Positions 33,039-41,813 of a DNA stretch of 60,017 nt are shown piece after piece. The notes below the pieces were generated by a model. It was not told the DNA's origin. It made no database searches and was given only the letters and a program-made list of their open reading frames with translations. A program made the translations under genes and the position numbers. The DNA is taken from the NCBI GenBank assembly GCA_944384295.1, contig CALWSU010000012.1, positions 1-60,017 on the forward strand. The letters run 5' to 3'. Numbering within the stretch: the first letter of the stretch is position 1; every line of letters begins with the position of its first letter. This DNA comes from an uncultured Lachnospiraceae bacterium (lineage in GTDB: Bacteria > Bacillota > Clostridia > Lachnospirales > Anaerotignaceae).

Positions 33039-34799
33039 ATGCGTAGAACAAAAATTGTTTGTACACTGGGTCCAGCTACAGATAATGTGGAAACAATGAA
33101 GGAATTGATCCGTTGTGGATTGGATGCGGCAAGAGTGAATTTTTCTCATGGCACTTATGAATCACATGGGGAGATGATTCAAAAATTAAAACAGGCAAGA
33201 GAAGAAATGAATGCGCCCATTCCGCTTTTGTTGGATACAAAAGGACCAGAAATTCGTATCAAAACATTTGAAAAAGATAAAATCCGTTTGGAAGAAGGCG
33301 ATCTTTTTACACTGACCACAGATGATGTACCTGGTACACAAGAAAGAGTATCTGTAACATATCAAGATTTGCCAAAAGATTTGCAAAAAGGTTCTCGTGT
33401 TTTGATTGATGATGGTTTGGTTGAACTCAAAGTGGAAAGCATTCAAGGTACAAATGTAAACTGTGTTGTAGTGACAGGTGGTACAATCAGTTCCAGAAAA
33501 GGTGTCAATCTGCCAGGTGTACAAGTGAATTTACCATCTTTGACAGAAAAAGATGTGGAAGATTTAAAATTTGGTATTGCCAATCAGTTTGATTATGTGG
33601 CAGCTTCTTTCATTCGTTCTGCATCAGATGTTGTTAAAATTCGTCGTGTTTTGGAAGAAAATGGTGGCGAAAGTATCCAAATTATTTCCAAAATCGAAAA
33701 TCAAGAAGGTGTAGATAATATCGACGAAATTTTAGAAGTTTCAGATGGTATTATGGTAGCCAGAGGTGACCTTGGTGTAGAAATTCCACCAGAAGAAGTA
33801 CCATTGGTACAGAAAATGTTGATTGCAAAAGCAAATAAACGCGGCAAACCAGTCATTACAGCAACACAAATGCTGGAAAGCATGGTAAGAAGCCCTAGAC
33901 CAACCAGAGCAGAAGCAAATGACGTAGCCAATGCAATTTTTGATGGCAGTGATGCGATTATGCTTTCTGGTGAAACAGCTATGGGTCAGTATCCTTGTGA
34001 AGCTGTTTCCACAATGGCACGTATTGCGGAAAAAACCGAAAGCAGCATCAATTATGGAAAAAATCTGAAAAATAATGTGGAAATGGAACAAACCAATATT
34101 ACCAATGCAATTAGTTTTGCAGCATGTACAACAGCAGCAGAATTAAAAACAACTTGTGTTGCGACAATTACAAAATCAGGTTTTACTGCACGTATGATTT
34201 CAAAACATAGACCAGTATGCCCAATTGTAGCAGGAACAATGGATGAACAAGTATGGCGCCAGTTGAATCTGGTTTGGGGTTGTTGCCCTGTATTGCATAA
34301 AGGTACATTGCCAAAAGGTCAAGTATTCGATACCGCAATGAAGATTGCACAAAGAAGCGGCTTGGTAAAAAATGGTGATACGATTGTTATGGCTTTGGGT
34401 ATGCCTGTTGGTATTAGCGGTTCTACCAATACATTGCGTGTAGATATTGTGGGTGATGTTTTGGTAAAAGGCATTGGTATCGGCGATAAAAAGGTAAGCG
34501 GTACAGCACGTGTCATCAAAATATGTGATGAAATGGAACGTAACTTCAAAAAAGGTGATATTTTAGTCGCAACTTCTACAGATAACGATTTTATGCCATA
34601 TTTGCAAAAAGCATCTGCAATCATTGTAGGACCTATGGATCATACAGAAAATTGTCATGCAGAAATTGTTGGCAGAGCATTGGATATTCCAGTAATTATT
34701 TGCAATGCCAAAGTAATTGATTTCATTCCGAATGATGCATTGATTACAGTAGATGCAGCAAAAGGATTTGTATATTCTGGTCTTCCCAATGAAAAATAA
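33039..34799 (+). CDS. pyk: Pyruvate kinase
   Basis: Makes pyruvate and ATP from phosphoenolpyruvate (586 aa). RRTKIVCTLGPATDN opens the barrel, LLDTKGPEIRI and KIENQEGVDNIDEI hold the metal and substrate residues, and ITATQMLESMVRSPRPTRAE is the family hallmark. The extra C-terminal ~110 residues (KKVSGTARVIKICDEM, then AIIVGPMDHTENCHAEIVGR) are the PEP-utiliser-like extension found in Bacillus-type enzymes. AGAGGAGGT precedes the start. It probably shares a transcript with pfkA. Confidence 0.96.
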   Translation: MRRTKIVCTLGPATDNVETMKELIRCGLDAARVNFSHGTYESHGEMIQKLKQAREEMNAPIPLLLDTKGPEIRIKTFEKDKIRLEEGDLFTLTTDDVPGTQERVSVTYQDLPKDLQKGSRVLIDDGLVELKVESIQGTNVNCVVVTGGTISSRKGVNLPGVQVNLPSLTEKDVEDLKFGIANQFDYVAASFIRSASDVVKIRRVLEENGGESIQIISKIENQEGVDNIDEILEVSDGIMVARGDLGVEIPPEEVPLVQKMLIAKANKRGKPVITATQMLESMVRSPRPTRAEANDVANAIFDGSDAIMLSGETAMGQYPCEAVSTMARIAEKTESSINYGKNLKNNVEMEQTNITNAISFAACTTAAELKTTCVATITKSGFTARMISKHRPVCPIVAGTMDEQVWRQLNLVWGCCPVLHKGTLPKGQVFDTAMKIAQRSGLVKNGDTIVMALGMPVGISGSTNTLRVDIVGDVLVKGIGIGDKKVSGTARVIKICDEMERNFKKGDILVATSTDNDFMPYLQKASAIIVGPMDHTENCHAEIVGRALDIPVIICNAKVIDFIPNDALITVDAAKGFVYSGLPNEK

Positions 34800-34834
34800 A
34801 TCCGAAAGGATACAATTTTCGTTGTAATATAAAT

Positions 34835-34980
34835 CATACAAGTAAGTTGTATGGTTTCTAATTTGGCAATGGATGTAGTTTGATGTTAAGCATCAAATAT
34901 CAAATATGGAATAGGGAATGAGGTTGGATCAAAAGCCAAGTTTCCCAAAGCCTTTGCAAAATATTTTTGCAAAGGCTTTT
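34835..34980 (+). terminator. Two hairpins after pyk, the second a strong terminator
   Basis: CATACAA/TTGTATG (34835-34853) is a weak first hairpin. The stronger AAAGCCTTTGCAAAA (34947-34961) pairs with its complement starting at 34965 around a three-base loop and ends in TTTT. The 220-base gap before uvrC holds nothing else that I can support. Confidence 0.75.
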
Positions 34981-35026
34981 GCTTCATTACTGTATACATG
35001 ATAAGAAGGTGTGGTGTGTATGAAAA

Positions 35027-36946
35027 ATGTTTGATATTGCAGAGGAATTAAAAAAACTGCCTCAGAAGCCAGGTGTGTATTTGATGAAGGATATACATGG
35101 TGAGATTATCTATGTTGGAAAAGCCATCAATTTACGAAATCGTGTACGGCAATATTTTCAAAGCAGCAAAAATCAAACACCAAAAACACGCACTATGGTA
35201 CCGCATATTCAAGAATTTGAGTATATTGTGACGGATTCAGAAATGGAAGCTTTGATTTTAGAATGCACATTGATCAAACAGTATCATCCGCATTATAATA
35301 TTTTATTGAAAGATGATAAAGCGTATCCTTATATCAAAGTGACCATACAAGAAGATTTTCCACGTATTTTTACAACGCGTAGAAGGGAAAAAGATAAGGC
35401 AAAGTATTATGGTCCATTTACAGATGGCTTGGCAATGAAAGAAACTGTAGAAATTTTGCATAAACTTTTTCCGATTCGCAAATGTAAAAAAGTGTTTCCA
35501 AGAGATATTGGAAAAGAACGCCCTTGTTTAAATTACCACATTGGACAGTGTATGGCACCATGTAATAGCTTGATTGCAAAAGAAGAATATAATCAATATA
35601 TCAAATATGCTATGGATTTCTTAGAAGGCAAGCAAGATGAGATTCGCAAACAGATGGAGCAAGAAATGGAAAAAGCAGCCGCAAATTTAGAATTTGAAAA
35701 AGCAGCCGCTCTTCGAGATAAAATTTTTGCAATCCAAAGCATTACACAAAAGCAAAAAATGGATAACACAGGAATACAAGAAGCAGACGTGATTGCATTT
35801 GTACGTGCATTTTCACAATGTTTGGTACAAGTGTTTTTTATACGAGAGGGCAAAGTGACAGGCAGAGAACATTTTCATATGTATGCAGAGGAACACCAAA
35901 GCCGCAGCGACATTATGACAGCTTTTGTTGCTCAGTTTTATAGTGGGACAGCACATGTGCCAAAAGAATTGATTTTGCAAGAGCCTTTTACAGAGGACGA
36001 AGCTCCTGTATTGGAATCCTATCTCATGCAGCGCAGAGAAGGAAAAGTCATTGTAACAGTACCACAAAAAGGTGAGAAACATAAGTTAGTAGAATTAGCC
36101 TATCAAAATGCTTCTCTTGTATTTGAACAGTTTGGCGAAAAAATGAAACGTGAGGAACAACGTACAAAAGGTGCTATGGAACAACTGCAAGGCGCTTTGG
36201 GACTGCAAAACACTTTGCATCGTGTAGAAGCCTATGATATCTCCAATACGCAAGGCTTTTCTTCTGTAGGCTCTATGGTGGTATTTGAAGATGGTATCGC
36301 AAAACGTAGTGATTATAGAAAATTTAAGATTAAAACAGTAGTAGGTGCGAATGATTTTGCTTCTATGCAAGAAGTCATCACAAGACGTTTTAATCATGCC
36401 ATACAAGAAAAAGTGGAAGGGAAAAGCAGTAGTTTTACGCGTTTACCCGATTTAATTTTAATGGATGGTGGAAAAACACAAGTACATGCTGCGCAAAAAG
36501 TTTTGGCAGAATTTGGCATAGAAATCCCTGTTTGTGGTATGGTGAAAGATGAAAAACATCGCACAAGAGGTCTATTTTTTCAAGAAAGAGAAATTACAAT
36601 GCCTTTGACATCGGAAGGGTTTCGTTTGGTTACGCGGATACAAGATGAAGTACATCGTTTCGCGATTATGTATCATAGAAAATTACATGAAAAACAATCA
36701 CTCCATTCTGTGTTAGATGATATATCTGGAATTGGACAAGTACGCCGCAAAGCCTTGATGCGCCATTTTGGCTCTGTGGAAAAAATTGCTGCCGCAGAAG
36801 TAGCTGATTTGTTAGAAGTAGAAGAAATGAATATCAAAACCGCAGAAAATGTATATGCTTTTTTTCACAGTGATACAGTAGATTTACAACAGACATACAA
36901 CGAACATACAATAGAACCGACAAGTAACTATACTGGAAAGGAGTAG
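35027..36946 (+). CDS. uvrC: Excinuclease ABC subunit C
   Basis: Cuts damaged DNA on both sides of a lesion in nucleotide excision repair (639 aa). The GIY-YIG nuclease domain starts PGVYLMKDIHGEIIYVGKA, a Cys cluster lies near CKKVFPRDIGKERPCLNYHI, and the UVR domain is at about 205-240. The RNase H-like nuclease includes EAYDISNTQGFSSVGSMVVF and PDLILMDGGKTQVH, and the end carries helix-hairpin-helix repeats (ISGIGQVRRKALMRHFGS). A five-codon frame (ATG 35020) overlaps the start and could couple translation. Confidence 0.96.
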   Translation: MFDIAEELKKLPQKPGVYLMKDIHGEIIYVGKAINLRNRVRQYFQSSKNQTPKTRTMVPHIQEFEYIVTDSEMEALILECTLIKQYHPHYNILLKDDKAYPYIKVTIQEDFPRIFTTRRREKDKAKYYGPFTDGLAMKETVEILHKLFPIRKCKKVFPRDIGKERPCLNYHIGQCMAPCNSLIAKEEYNQYIKYAMDFLEGKQDEIRKQMEQEMEKAAANLEFEKAAALRDKIFAIQSITQKQKMDNTGIQEADVIAFVRAFSQCLVQVFFIREGKVTGREHFHMYAEEHQSRSDIMTAFVAQFYSGTAHVPKELILQEPFTEDEAPVLESYLMQRREGKVIVTVPQKGEKHKLVELAYQNASLVFEQFGEKMKREEQRTKGAMEQLQGALGLQNTLHRVEAYDISNTQGFSSVGSMVVFEDGIAKRSDYRKFKIKTVVGANDFASMQEVITRRFNHAIQEKVEGKSSSFTRLPDLILMDGGKTQVHAAQKVLAEFGIEIPVCGMVKDEKHRTRGLFFQEREITMPLTSEGFRLVTRIQDEVHRFAIMYHRKLHEKQSLHSVLDDISGIGQVRRKALMRHFGSVEKIAAAEVADLLEVEEMNIKTAENVYAFFHSDTVDLQQTYNEHTIEPTSNYTGKE

Positions 36947-36950
36947 CAAC

Positions 36951-37877
36951 ATGTATTCCGCAGCAATTAAGGATTTTGTCGAATATTTCCAATTGGAAAA
37001 TATTTTACCTGAAATTAATTTAGAAGGTCGTATCATCAATCGCAAGGAAGTCAATCGTCCCGCTTTGCAATTGACAGGCTTTTACGAACGGTTTGACAAT
37101 GACCGTGTACAACTGATTGGTCGTGTAGAACATAGTTATTTGTTGACCTTGGAACCAGAACAGCGCAGACAGGCGATTTGTCATTTGTTTGAATATCATA
37201 TCCCATGTTTGATTATTTGTAAAAATTTAGAAGTATTTCCAGAGATGCTGCACTATGGCAGAAAATATGGTGTACCAATTTTCCGTACGACAGAAACGAC
37301 AACCAGTTTTGTCGCTGGATTGATTGCATGGCTGCATAATGAATTGGCGGAGCGTGAAACGGTACACGGTGTATTATTGGATATTTACGGCGAAGGTGTA
37401 TTGCTCATTGGGGATAGTGGTATTGGAAAAAGTGAAACAGCGCTAGAATTGATCAAGAGGGGACATCGTTTGATTGCCGATGATGCTGTGGAAATCAAAA
37501 AAATCGCAGACCGTACTTTGGTAGGTACATGTCCAGAATTGATTCGTTATTTGATAGAATTGCGCGGAATTGGTATCATCAATGTCAAGGAATTATTTGG
37601 TGTAGGTGCCGTGAAAGAAAAAAAGGCAATTGACCTTGTAGTTCGTTTGGAAATGTGGGACGGTACACCCGGCACATATGACCGTTTGGGATTGGACGAG
37701 GAATATATTGAGATATTGGGGAATAAAGTTTTATGTAACACAATCCCAATTCGTCCAGGAAGAAATGTTGCTGTAATTTGTGAATCGGCTGCTATTACAA
37801 ATCGTCAAAAGAAGATGGGAACCAATACAGCAAAAGAATTGGAAGCGCGTATACAAGCAAAATTACAAAAGGGTTAA
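36951..37877 (+). CDS. hprK: HPr kinase/phosphorylase
   Basis: Phosphorylates or dephosphorylates HPr and its paralogues on the regulatory serine, linking glycolytic flux to carbon catabolite control (308 aa). Walker A is GDSGIGKSE at 154-162, and the signature motif is ELRGIGIINVKELFGVGAVK. H139 precedes the core. It begins four bases after uvrC with AAAGGAG inside the uvrC end. An HPr-like partner with the target serine is encoded 3 kb downstream in the same strand block. Confidence 0.96.
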   Translation: MYSAAIKDFVEYFQLENILPEINLEGRIINRKEVNRPALQLTGFYERFDNDRVQLIGRVEHSYLLTLEPEQRRQAICHLFEYHIPCLIICKNLEVFPEMLHYGRKYGVPIFRTTETTTSFVAGLIAWLHNELAERETVHGVLLDIYGEGVLLIGDSGIGKSETALELIKRGHRLIADDAVEIKKIADRTLVGTCPELIRYLIELRGIGIINVKELFGVGAVKEKKAIDLVVRLEMWDGTPGTYDRLGLDEEYIEILGNKVLCNTIPIRPGRNVAVICESAAITNRQKKMGTNTAKELEARIQAKLQKG

Positions 37878-37892
37878 AGAAAGGAGCGCGGC

Positions 37893-38798
37893 ATGAAAGA
37901 AGCGGAGCAACAATTGATTGCACTTTTGGGCAAGGAGCACGTACGAGTGCATGAAAGTATGGCACAACATACGACGTTTAAGACAGGTGGACCAGCAGAT
38001 TTGTTTTTATTGCCGCATACTGCGCAGGAGGTAGCGGAGGCAATTCGTATTTTGCGTATGTATCAGATTCCATATATGGTCATAGGTAATGGCAGCAATT
38101 TATTGGTATGTGACGGAGGCATTCGTGGCGCAGTGATACAGCTTTCTGCCATGCAGCAAGTGGAAATACAAGAAGATATGTTATCTGTGCAGTGTGGCGC
38201 ATTGTTGTCCACAGCAGCAGCGCAGGCAGCGCAGGCGAGCTTAACTGGACTCGAATTTGCCGCTGGGATTCCAGGTACATTTGGTGGTGCAGTTGTGATG
38301 AATGCAGGCGCCTATGGCGGGGAAATGAAAGATGTATTGTGTAGTGTAGAAGTTTTGACAGAAGAACTCGAAATTTTGACATTGCCAGTAGAGGTTTTAG
38401 AACTTTCTTATCGTCATAGCATTATTCCTGAGAAGCAGTATATCGTGCTGGGAGGAACACTGCGTTTGCAAATGGGGCAACAAGACACAATATATGCGAA
38501 AATGGCAGAATTGGCGCAGCAACGACGCGAAAAACAGCCTTTGCAGTATCCCAGCGCAGGCAGTACGTTCAAACGACCAGAAGGTTATTTTGCAGGGAAA
38601 CTGATTAGTGATGCTGGATTAAAAGGAAAAACCATCGGTGATGCCCAAGTTTCTGAAAAACATGCAGGATTTATTGTCAATATGGGGCATGCCACTGCAA
38701 AAGATATTTTGGACTTGATTGCATATTGCCAAGCGGAAGTAGAAAAACAATTTGGTGTACGATTGGAAACAGAAATCAAGATTGTAGGAGAATTATGA
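37893..38798 (+). CDS. murB: UDP-N-acetylenolpyruvoylglucosamine reductase
   Basis: FAD enzyme that completes UDP-N-acetylmuramate synthesis for peptidoglycan (301 aa). FKTGGPADLFLLPHT and YMVIGNGSNLLVCDGG bind FAD, and GIPGTFGGAVVMNAGAYGGE and YPSAGSTFKRPEGYFAGKLI are the active-site blocks of type IIa MurB; the catalytic serine lies in the latter. AAAGGAGCG precedes the ATG. Position between hprK and rapZ is the normal clostridial order. Confidence 0.96.
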   Translation: MKEAEQQLIALLGKEHVRVHESMAQHTTFKTGGPADLFLLPHTAQEVAEAIRILRMYQIPYMVIGNGSNLLVCDGGIRGAVIQLSAMQQVEIQEDMLSVQCGALLSTAAAQAAQASLTGLEFAAGIPGTFGGAVVMNAGAYGGEMKDVLCSVEVLTEELEILTLPVEVLELSYRHSIIPEKQYIVLGGTLRLQMGQQDTIYAKMAELAQQRREKQPLQYPSAGSTFKRPEGYFAGKLISDAGLKGKTIGDAQVSEKHAGFIVNMGHATAKDILDLIAYCQAEVEKQFGVRLETEIKIVGEL

Positions 38799-38825
38799 TT
38801 TTGAACGAAAGAGGAGGGAGAGAAG

Positions 38826-39698
38826 ATGCGATTTGTCATTGTAACAGGTATGTCTGGCGCGGGCAAAACATCAGCGCTCAAATTTTTGGAAGATATCAAC
38901 TATTTTTGTGTAGATAATATGCCTCCAGCATTGTTGCCAAAGTTTGCAGAACTTTGTTATGAACAAGATGGCGGCTTTGAACGTGTCGCAATGGGAATTG
39001 ATATTCGAGGCGGCAAGTTATTTTATGACTTATTTTCCGTTTTATTGGAATTACAGGAAAATGGCTATGATTATGAAATCTTGTTTTTAGACGCATCGGA
39101 TCGCGTTTTGATCAAAAGATATAAAGAAACAAGACGTTCCCATCCTTTATCTCGTCGTGGTTCGATTGAAGAAGGCATTTCCAAGGAACGCGAAATGTTG
39201 CGTGAAGTAAAAGCGAAAGCAACCTATATCATTGATACCAGCAATGTATTGACAAGAGAGTTGAAAGAGCAGATCAATCGCATTTTCCAAGATGATGAGA
39301 AATTTGAAAGCCTTGTGATTACAGTATGCTCCTTTGGTTTTAAGTATGGAATTCCCCCAGATAGCGATTTGGTATTTGATGTCAGATTTTTGCCAAATCC
39401 CTATTATATTCCAGAATTAAAGGAATTGTCAGGCAACGATAGTCCGGTAAGTGACTATGTGATGAGTTTTTCAGAAAGCAAAATATTTTTGGATAAGCTG
39501 GTCGATATGCTGGAGTTTTTGATTCCACATTATATCAAAGAAGGGAAAAACAGTTTGGTCATCAGTATTGGCTGTACAGGTGGTAAGCATAGATCAGTGA
39601 CATTGGCAAATGCATTATTTACTGCTTTGGGACAAGCAAAGCATACCGTACTGCTCAAACATAATGACATCGAAAAAGATGCAAAACGAAAAGCATAA
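38826..39698 (+). CDS. rapZ: RNase adapter / nucleotide-binding protein RapZ (YvcJ)
   Basis: A 290-aa P-loop protein; relatives bind UDP-GlcNAc and, in enterobacteria, direct RNA cleavage. Walker A is GMSGAGKT at residues 8-15. [20 protein letters not shown] and the C-terminal [18 protein letters not shown] are strongly conserved. AGGAGGGAGAAG lies before the start. In Bacillus and many clostridia yvcK sits between this gene and whiA; here whiA follows directly. Confidence 0.94.
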   Translation: MRFVIVTGMSGAGKTSALKFLEDINYFCVDNMPPALLPKFAELCYEQDGGFERVAMGIDIRGGKLFYDLFSVLLELQENGYDYEILFLDASDRVLIKRYKETRRSHPLSRRGSIEEGISKEREMLREVKAKATYIIDTSNVLTRELKEQINRIFQDDEKFESLVITVCSFGFKYGIPPDSDLVFDVRFLPNPYYIPELKELSGNDSPVSDYVMSFSESKIFLDKLVDMLEFLIPHYIKEGKNSLVISIGCTGGKHRSVTLANALFTALGQAKHTVLLKHNDIEKDAKRKA

Positions 39699-39726
39699 CG
39701 TCGATTTGTGAAGTGGAGAGAAAGTT

Positions 39727-40695
39727 ATGGCAGAAAACATAAATTTGTCATTTTCCCATAAGGTGAAAGAGGAGTTAGCGCTGCAATTTGGGAATGCACG
39801 TCATTGCCAAATTGCAGAACTGGCGGCATATCTAAATATGTGTGGAGAGATTGCCTGTTTTTGCGAAAATTTTTGTCTAAAAATTCATACCGAGAATTTT
39901 TACGTCGCGAAAAAGTGCTTTACATTATTGCAAAATACTTTTAATATTAGACTTGATATATCTGTGCATTCTAGCGGAAAAAAGCGGCATAGCTATTTAT
40001 TATTACTTCGGGATACACAACAAATACGACGTGTTCTGCAAGCATGCGGCATACACTATGATGTAAAAACATGCCAAATGGAACATAGCATTTCTGCCCT
40101 TGTGACAGGCAGTATCTGCTGTCGTCGTGCATATTTGCGTGGAGCGTTTTTGGCGGTGGGCTCCGTCAATGATCCGAATAAAAACTATCATCTCGAATTT
40201 GTGATGCAAACAGCCAGATTGGCAGAGCAGTTGCGCGAGATGATGTATTCCTTTTCTTTGGAAGCCAAGATTGTGCCGCGGAAAGAGCATTTTGTGGTAT
40301 ATCTAAAAGAAGGCGAACAAATTGTGGATTTATTGAATGTGATGGGCGCACATGTGGCTTTGATGGAATTGGAAAATGTTCGTATCGTCAAAGAAATGCG
40401 CAATGACATCAATCGAAAGGTCAACTGCGAAACAGCAAACCTCAACAAGGTTGTTGGGGCGGCTGTAAAGCAATTAGAGGATATTTCATATATCCAGCAG
40501 ACCATAGGACTGCATAAGCTTTCGCCGCAGTTGCAAGAACTGGCAGAAGTTCGATTGCAATACCCAGATAAAAGTTTGAAAGAATTGGGTATGTTGTTAT
40601 CAGAACCTGTTGGAAAATCCGGTGTCAATCATCGGTTACGCAAAATAAGCGGGATTGCAGAAACATTAAGAGAGGGGAAAGGTGAGGCAGAATGA
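39727..40695 (+). CDS. whiA: DNA-binding protein WhiA
   Basis: A 322-aa protein with an N-terminal LAGLIDADG-like domain, seen in RAYLRGAFLAVGSVNDPNKN, and a C-terminal helix-turn-helix (LKELGMLLSEPVGKSGVNHR). In Bacillus it affects cell division and chromosome segregation. The start codon is preceded by AGTGGAGAG. It overlaps the HPr-like gene by four bases, so the two are coupled. Confidence 0.93.
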   Translation: MAENINLSFSHKVKEELALQFGNARHCQIAELAAYLNMCGEIACFCENFCLKIHTENFYVAKKCFTLLQNTFNIRLDISVHSSGKKRHSYLLLLRDTQQIRRVLQACGIHYDVKTCQMEHSISALVTGSICCRRAYLRGAFLAVGSVNDPNKNYHLEFVMQTARLAEQLREMMYSFSLEAKIVPRKEHFVVYLKEGEQIVDLLNVMGAHVALMELENVRIVKEMRNDINRKVNCETANLNKVVGAAVKQLEDISYIQQTIGLHKLSPQLQELAEVRLQYPDKSLKELGMLLSEPVGKSGVNHRLRKISGIAETLREGKGEAE

Positions 40696-40934
40696 CACAA
40701 AAAACAATCATTATCAAGGAATCTTTAGATGCAAGACAAGCAGCATTCTTTGTGCAAACAGCAGGAAAATTTCAAAGTGATATTCGCATTGCGATTGATG
40801 ACAAAAAGGTGAATGCAAAAAGCATTATGGGTATAATCGCTTTGGGAATGACAGCAGGACAGTCTGCAAATATTATTGCAGAAGGCAGTGACGAAGAAGC
40901 CGCTGTCAATGAATTGGCGGCAGTATTGGCATAA
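40692..40934 (+). CDS. HPr-like protein lacking the catalytic histidine (Crh-type)
   Basis: An 80-aa HPr fold protein. The usual site GLHARPA reads SLDARQA, so histidine 15 is replaced by aspartate (D13) while the neighbouring arginine stays. The regulatory serine is kept in NAKSIMGIIALG (S44, equal to S46). It therefore cannot pass phosphate along the sugar PTS, but should still be a substrate of HprK, like Bacillus Crh, which has glutamine there. Overlap with whiA and proximity to hprK support a signalling role. Whether D13 mimics a phospho-histidine is only an idea. Confidence 0.88.
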   Translation: MTQKTIIIKESLDARQAAFFVQTAGKFQSDIRIAIDDKKVNAKSIMGIIALGMTAGQSANIIAEGSDEEAAVNELAAVLA

Positions 40935-41026
40935 TAAACTTTTAGAAAAAACGCAATTATTACAAAATGATATATACAAAAGAAATGATGGATAATTTTT
41001 TCACTGATATTGAAAATTTGTGATGA

Positions 41027-41098
41027 AAAATGATACAAGCATCTGTTTGCATATCATGGGAATGTTTGCAAACAGATGTTTCTCGTATCATTGTTTTT
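41027..41098 (+). terminator. Large hairpin closing the uvrC-to-HPr block
   Basis: CATCTGTTTGCA (41040-41051) pairs perfectly with TGCAAACAGATG (41067-41078). An outer AATGATAC (41029-41036) pairs with GTATCATT (41085-41092), and five T follow soon after. It fits a terminator with an unusually long, two-storey stem. Confidence 0.6.
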
Positions 41099-41113
41099 AG
41101 CTTGATATCAATG

Positions 41114-41132
41114 CTTGTAAAATGATACAAGC
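41114..41132 (+). repeat. Second copy of a 14-base element with its own small hairpin
   Basis: AAAATGATACAAGC occurs at 41027-41040, at the foot of the large hairpin, and again at 41119-41132. The second copy forms CTTGTA...TACAAG. The two copies lie in the 309-base gap before queT, whose remainder I could not explain. Confidence 0.45.
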
Positions 41133-41179
41133 TCAAATGCAGAGGATATTTTCCAGCATAGGCAACAAAATAAAATCAT

Positions 41180-41236
41180 GAGATGTTCCTTGCGAAGGAC
41201 GAAAGTCCCACCATCTCACAAATAAAAAACAGGGGG
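41180..41236 (+). promoter_or_regulatory. Putative preQ1 riboswitch controlling queT translation
   Basis: GAGATG (41180-41185) pairs with CATCTC (41212-41217). The loop contains TTCCTTG and an inner GGAC-GAAA-GTCC hairpin. An A-rich tail (AAATAAAAAAC) follows, as in preQ1-I elements. CCTTG in the loop can pair with CAGGG (41230-41234), which is part of the ribosome site AGGGGG of queT, so ligand binding would hide it. The inner hairpin is not typical of the smallest class; the class is therefore open. Confidence 0.6.
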
Positions 41237-41243
41237 TTTTTTT

Positions 41244-41735
41244 ATGCAAAAAATAAAATTTACACCAAAAATGTTATCATATACTGCGTTGATTGCAGCG
41301 GTTTATACGGTATTGACTGTAGGAATAGCACCATTCAGCTACAATGCGATTCAAATTCGATTTTCTGAAATATTGGTGTTATTGGCGTTTCTGGATAAAC
41401 GTTATGCACCAGGCTTGATATTAGGTTGTTTTATTGCGAATTGTTTTAGCCCTCTCGGCATTGTAGATGCAATTTTTGGAACAACTTGTACTGCAATCGC
41501 GCTTTATGGAATAACATATCATAGTAAGACATTATTTGGCGCAAGTTTGTGGCCGGTATTTTGTAACGCATTTTTAGCGATAGAATATTATTTTTTACAA
41601 CAAGCACCTTTGCTGTTTACCGCAGGTACAATTGCACTGGGTGAGTTTTTGGCGGTATCTTGTATTGGTGTGGTGGTGTTCCGACAGATTATGAAAAGCA
41701 ATGCTTTAGTAGCACAATTAAAAATACAAGCATAA
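41244..41735 (+). CDS. queT: Queuosine precursor transporter QueT
   Basis: A 163-aa membrane protein, the substrate-binding S component of an energy-coupling factor transporter that brings in queuosine precursors. Six hydrophobic segments are visible. YNAIQIRFSEILVLLAFLDK and GCFIANCFSPLGIVDAIFGT are the QueT signature regions. It stands alone behind a preQ1-type leader and is followed by a strong terminator; the ECF energising module is not in the window. The ATG lies seven T after AGGGGG. Confidence 0.92.
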   Translation: MQKIKFTPKMLSYTALIAAVYTVLTVGIAPFSYNAIQIRFSEILVLLAFLDKRYAPGLILGCFIANCFSPLGIVDAIFGTTCTAIALYGITYHSKTLFGASLWPVFCNAFLAIEYYFLQQAPLLFTAGTIALGEFLAVSCIGVVVFRQIMKSNALVAQLKIQA

Positions 41736-41738
41736 TCA

Positions 41739-41774
41739 AAAGCACTGTTTCCCTTTCGGAAATAGTGCTTTTTT
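41739..41774 (+). terminator. Terminator after queT
   Basis: AAAGCACT and TTTCC pair with GGAAA and AGTGCTTT (41739-41774) around a short loop and end in a run of T. Its T-run ends only a few bases before the next gene's leader. Confidence 0.88.
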
Positions 41775-41813
41775 ATATGGCAACCGCATACATTGATTTT
41801 GGGAGGGATTGCC

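Noticed and set aside
40692..40934. Annotation as the general PTS phosphocarrier HPr
   Set aside because: The catalytic histidine is absent (SLDARQA), so it cannot carry PTS phosphate.
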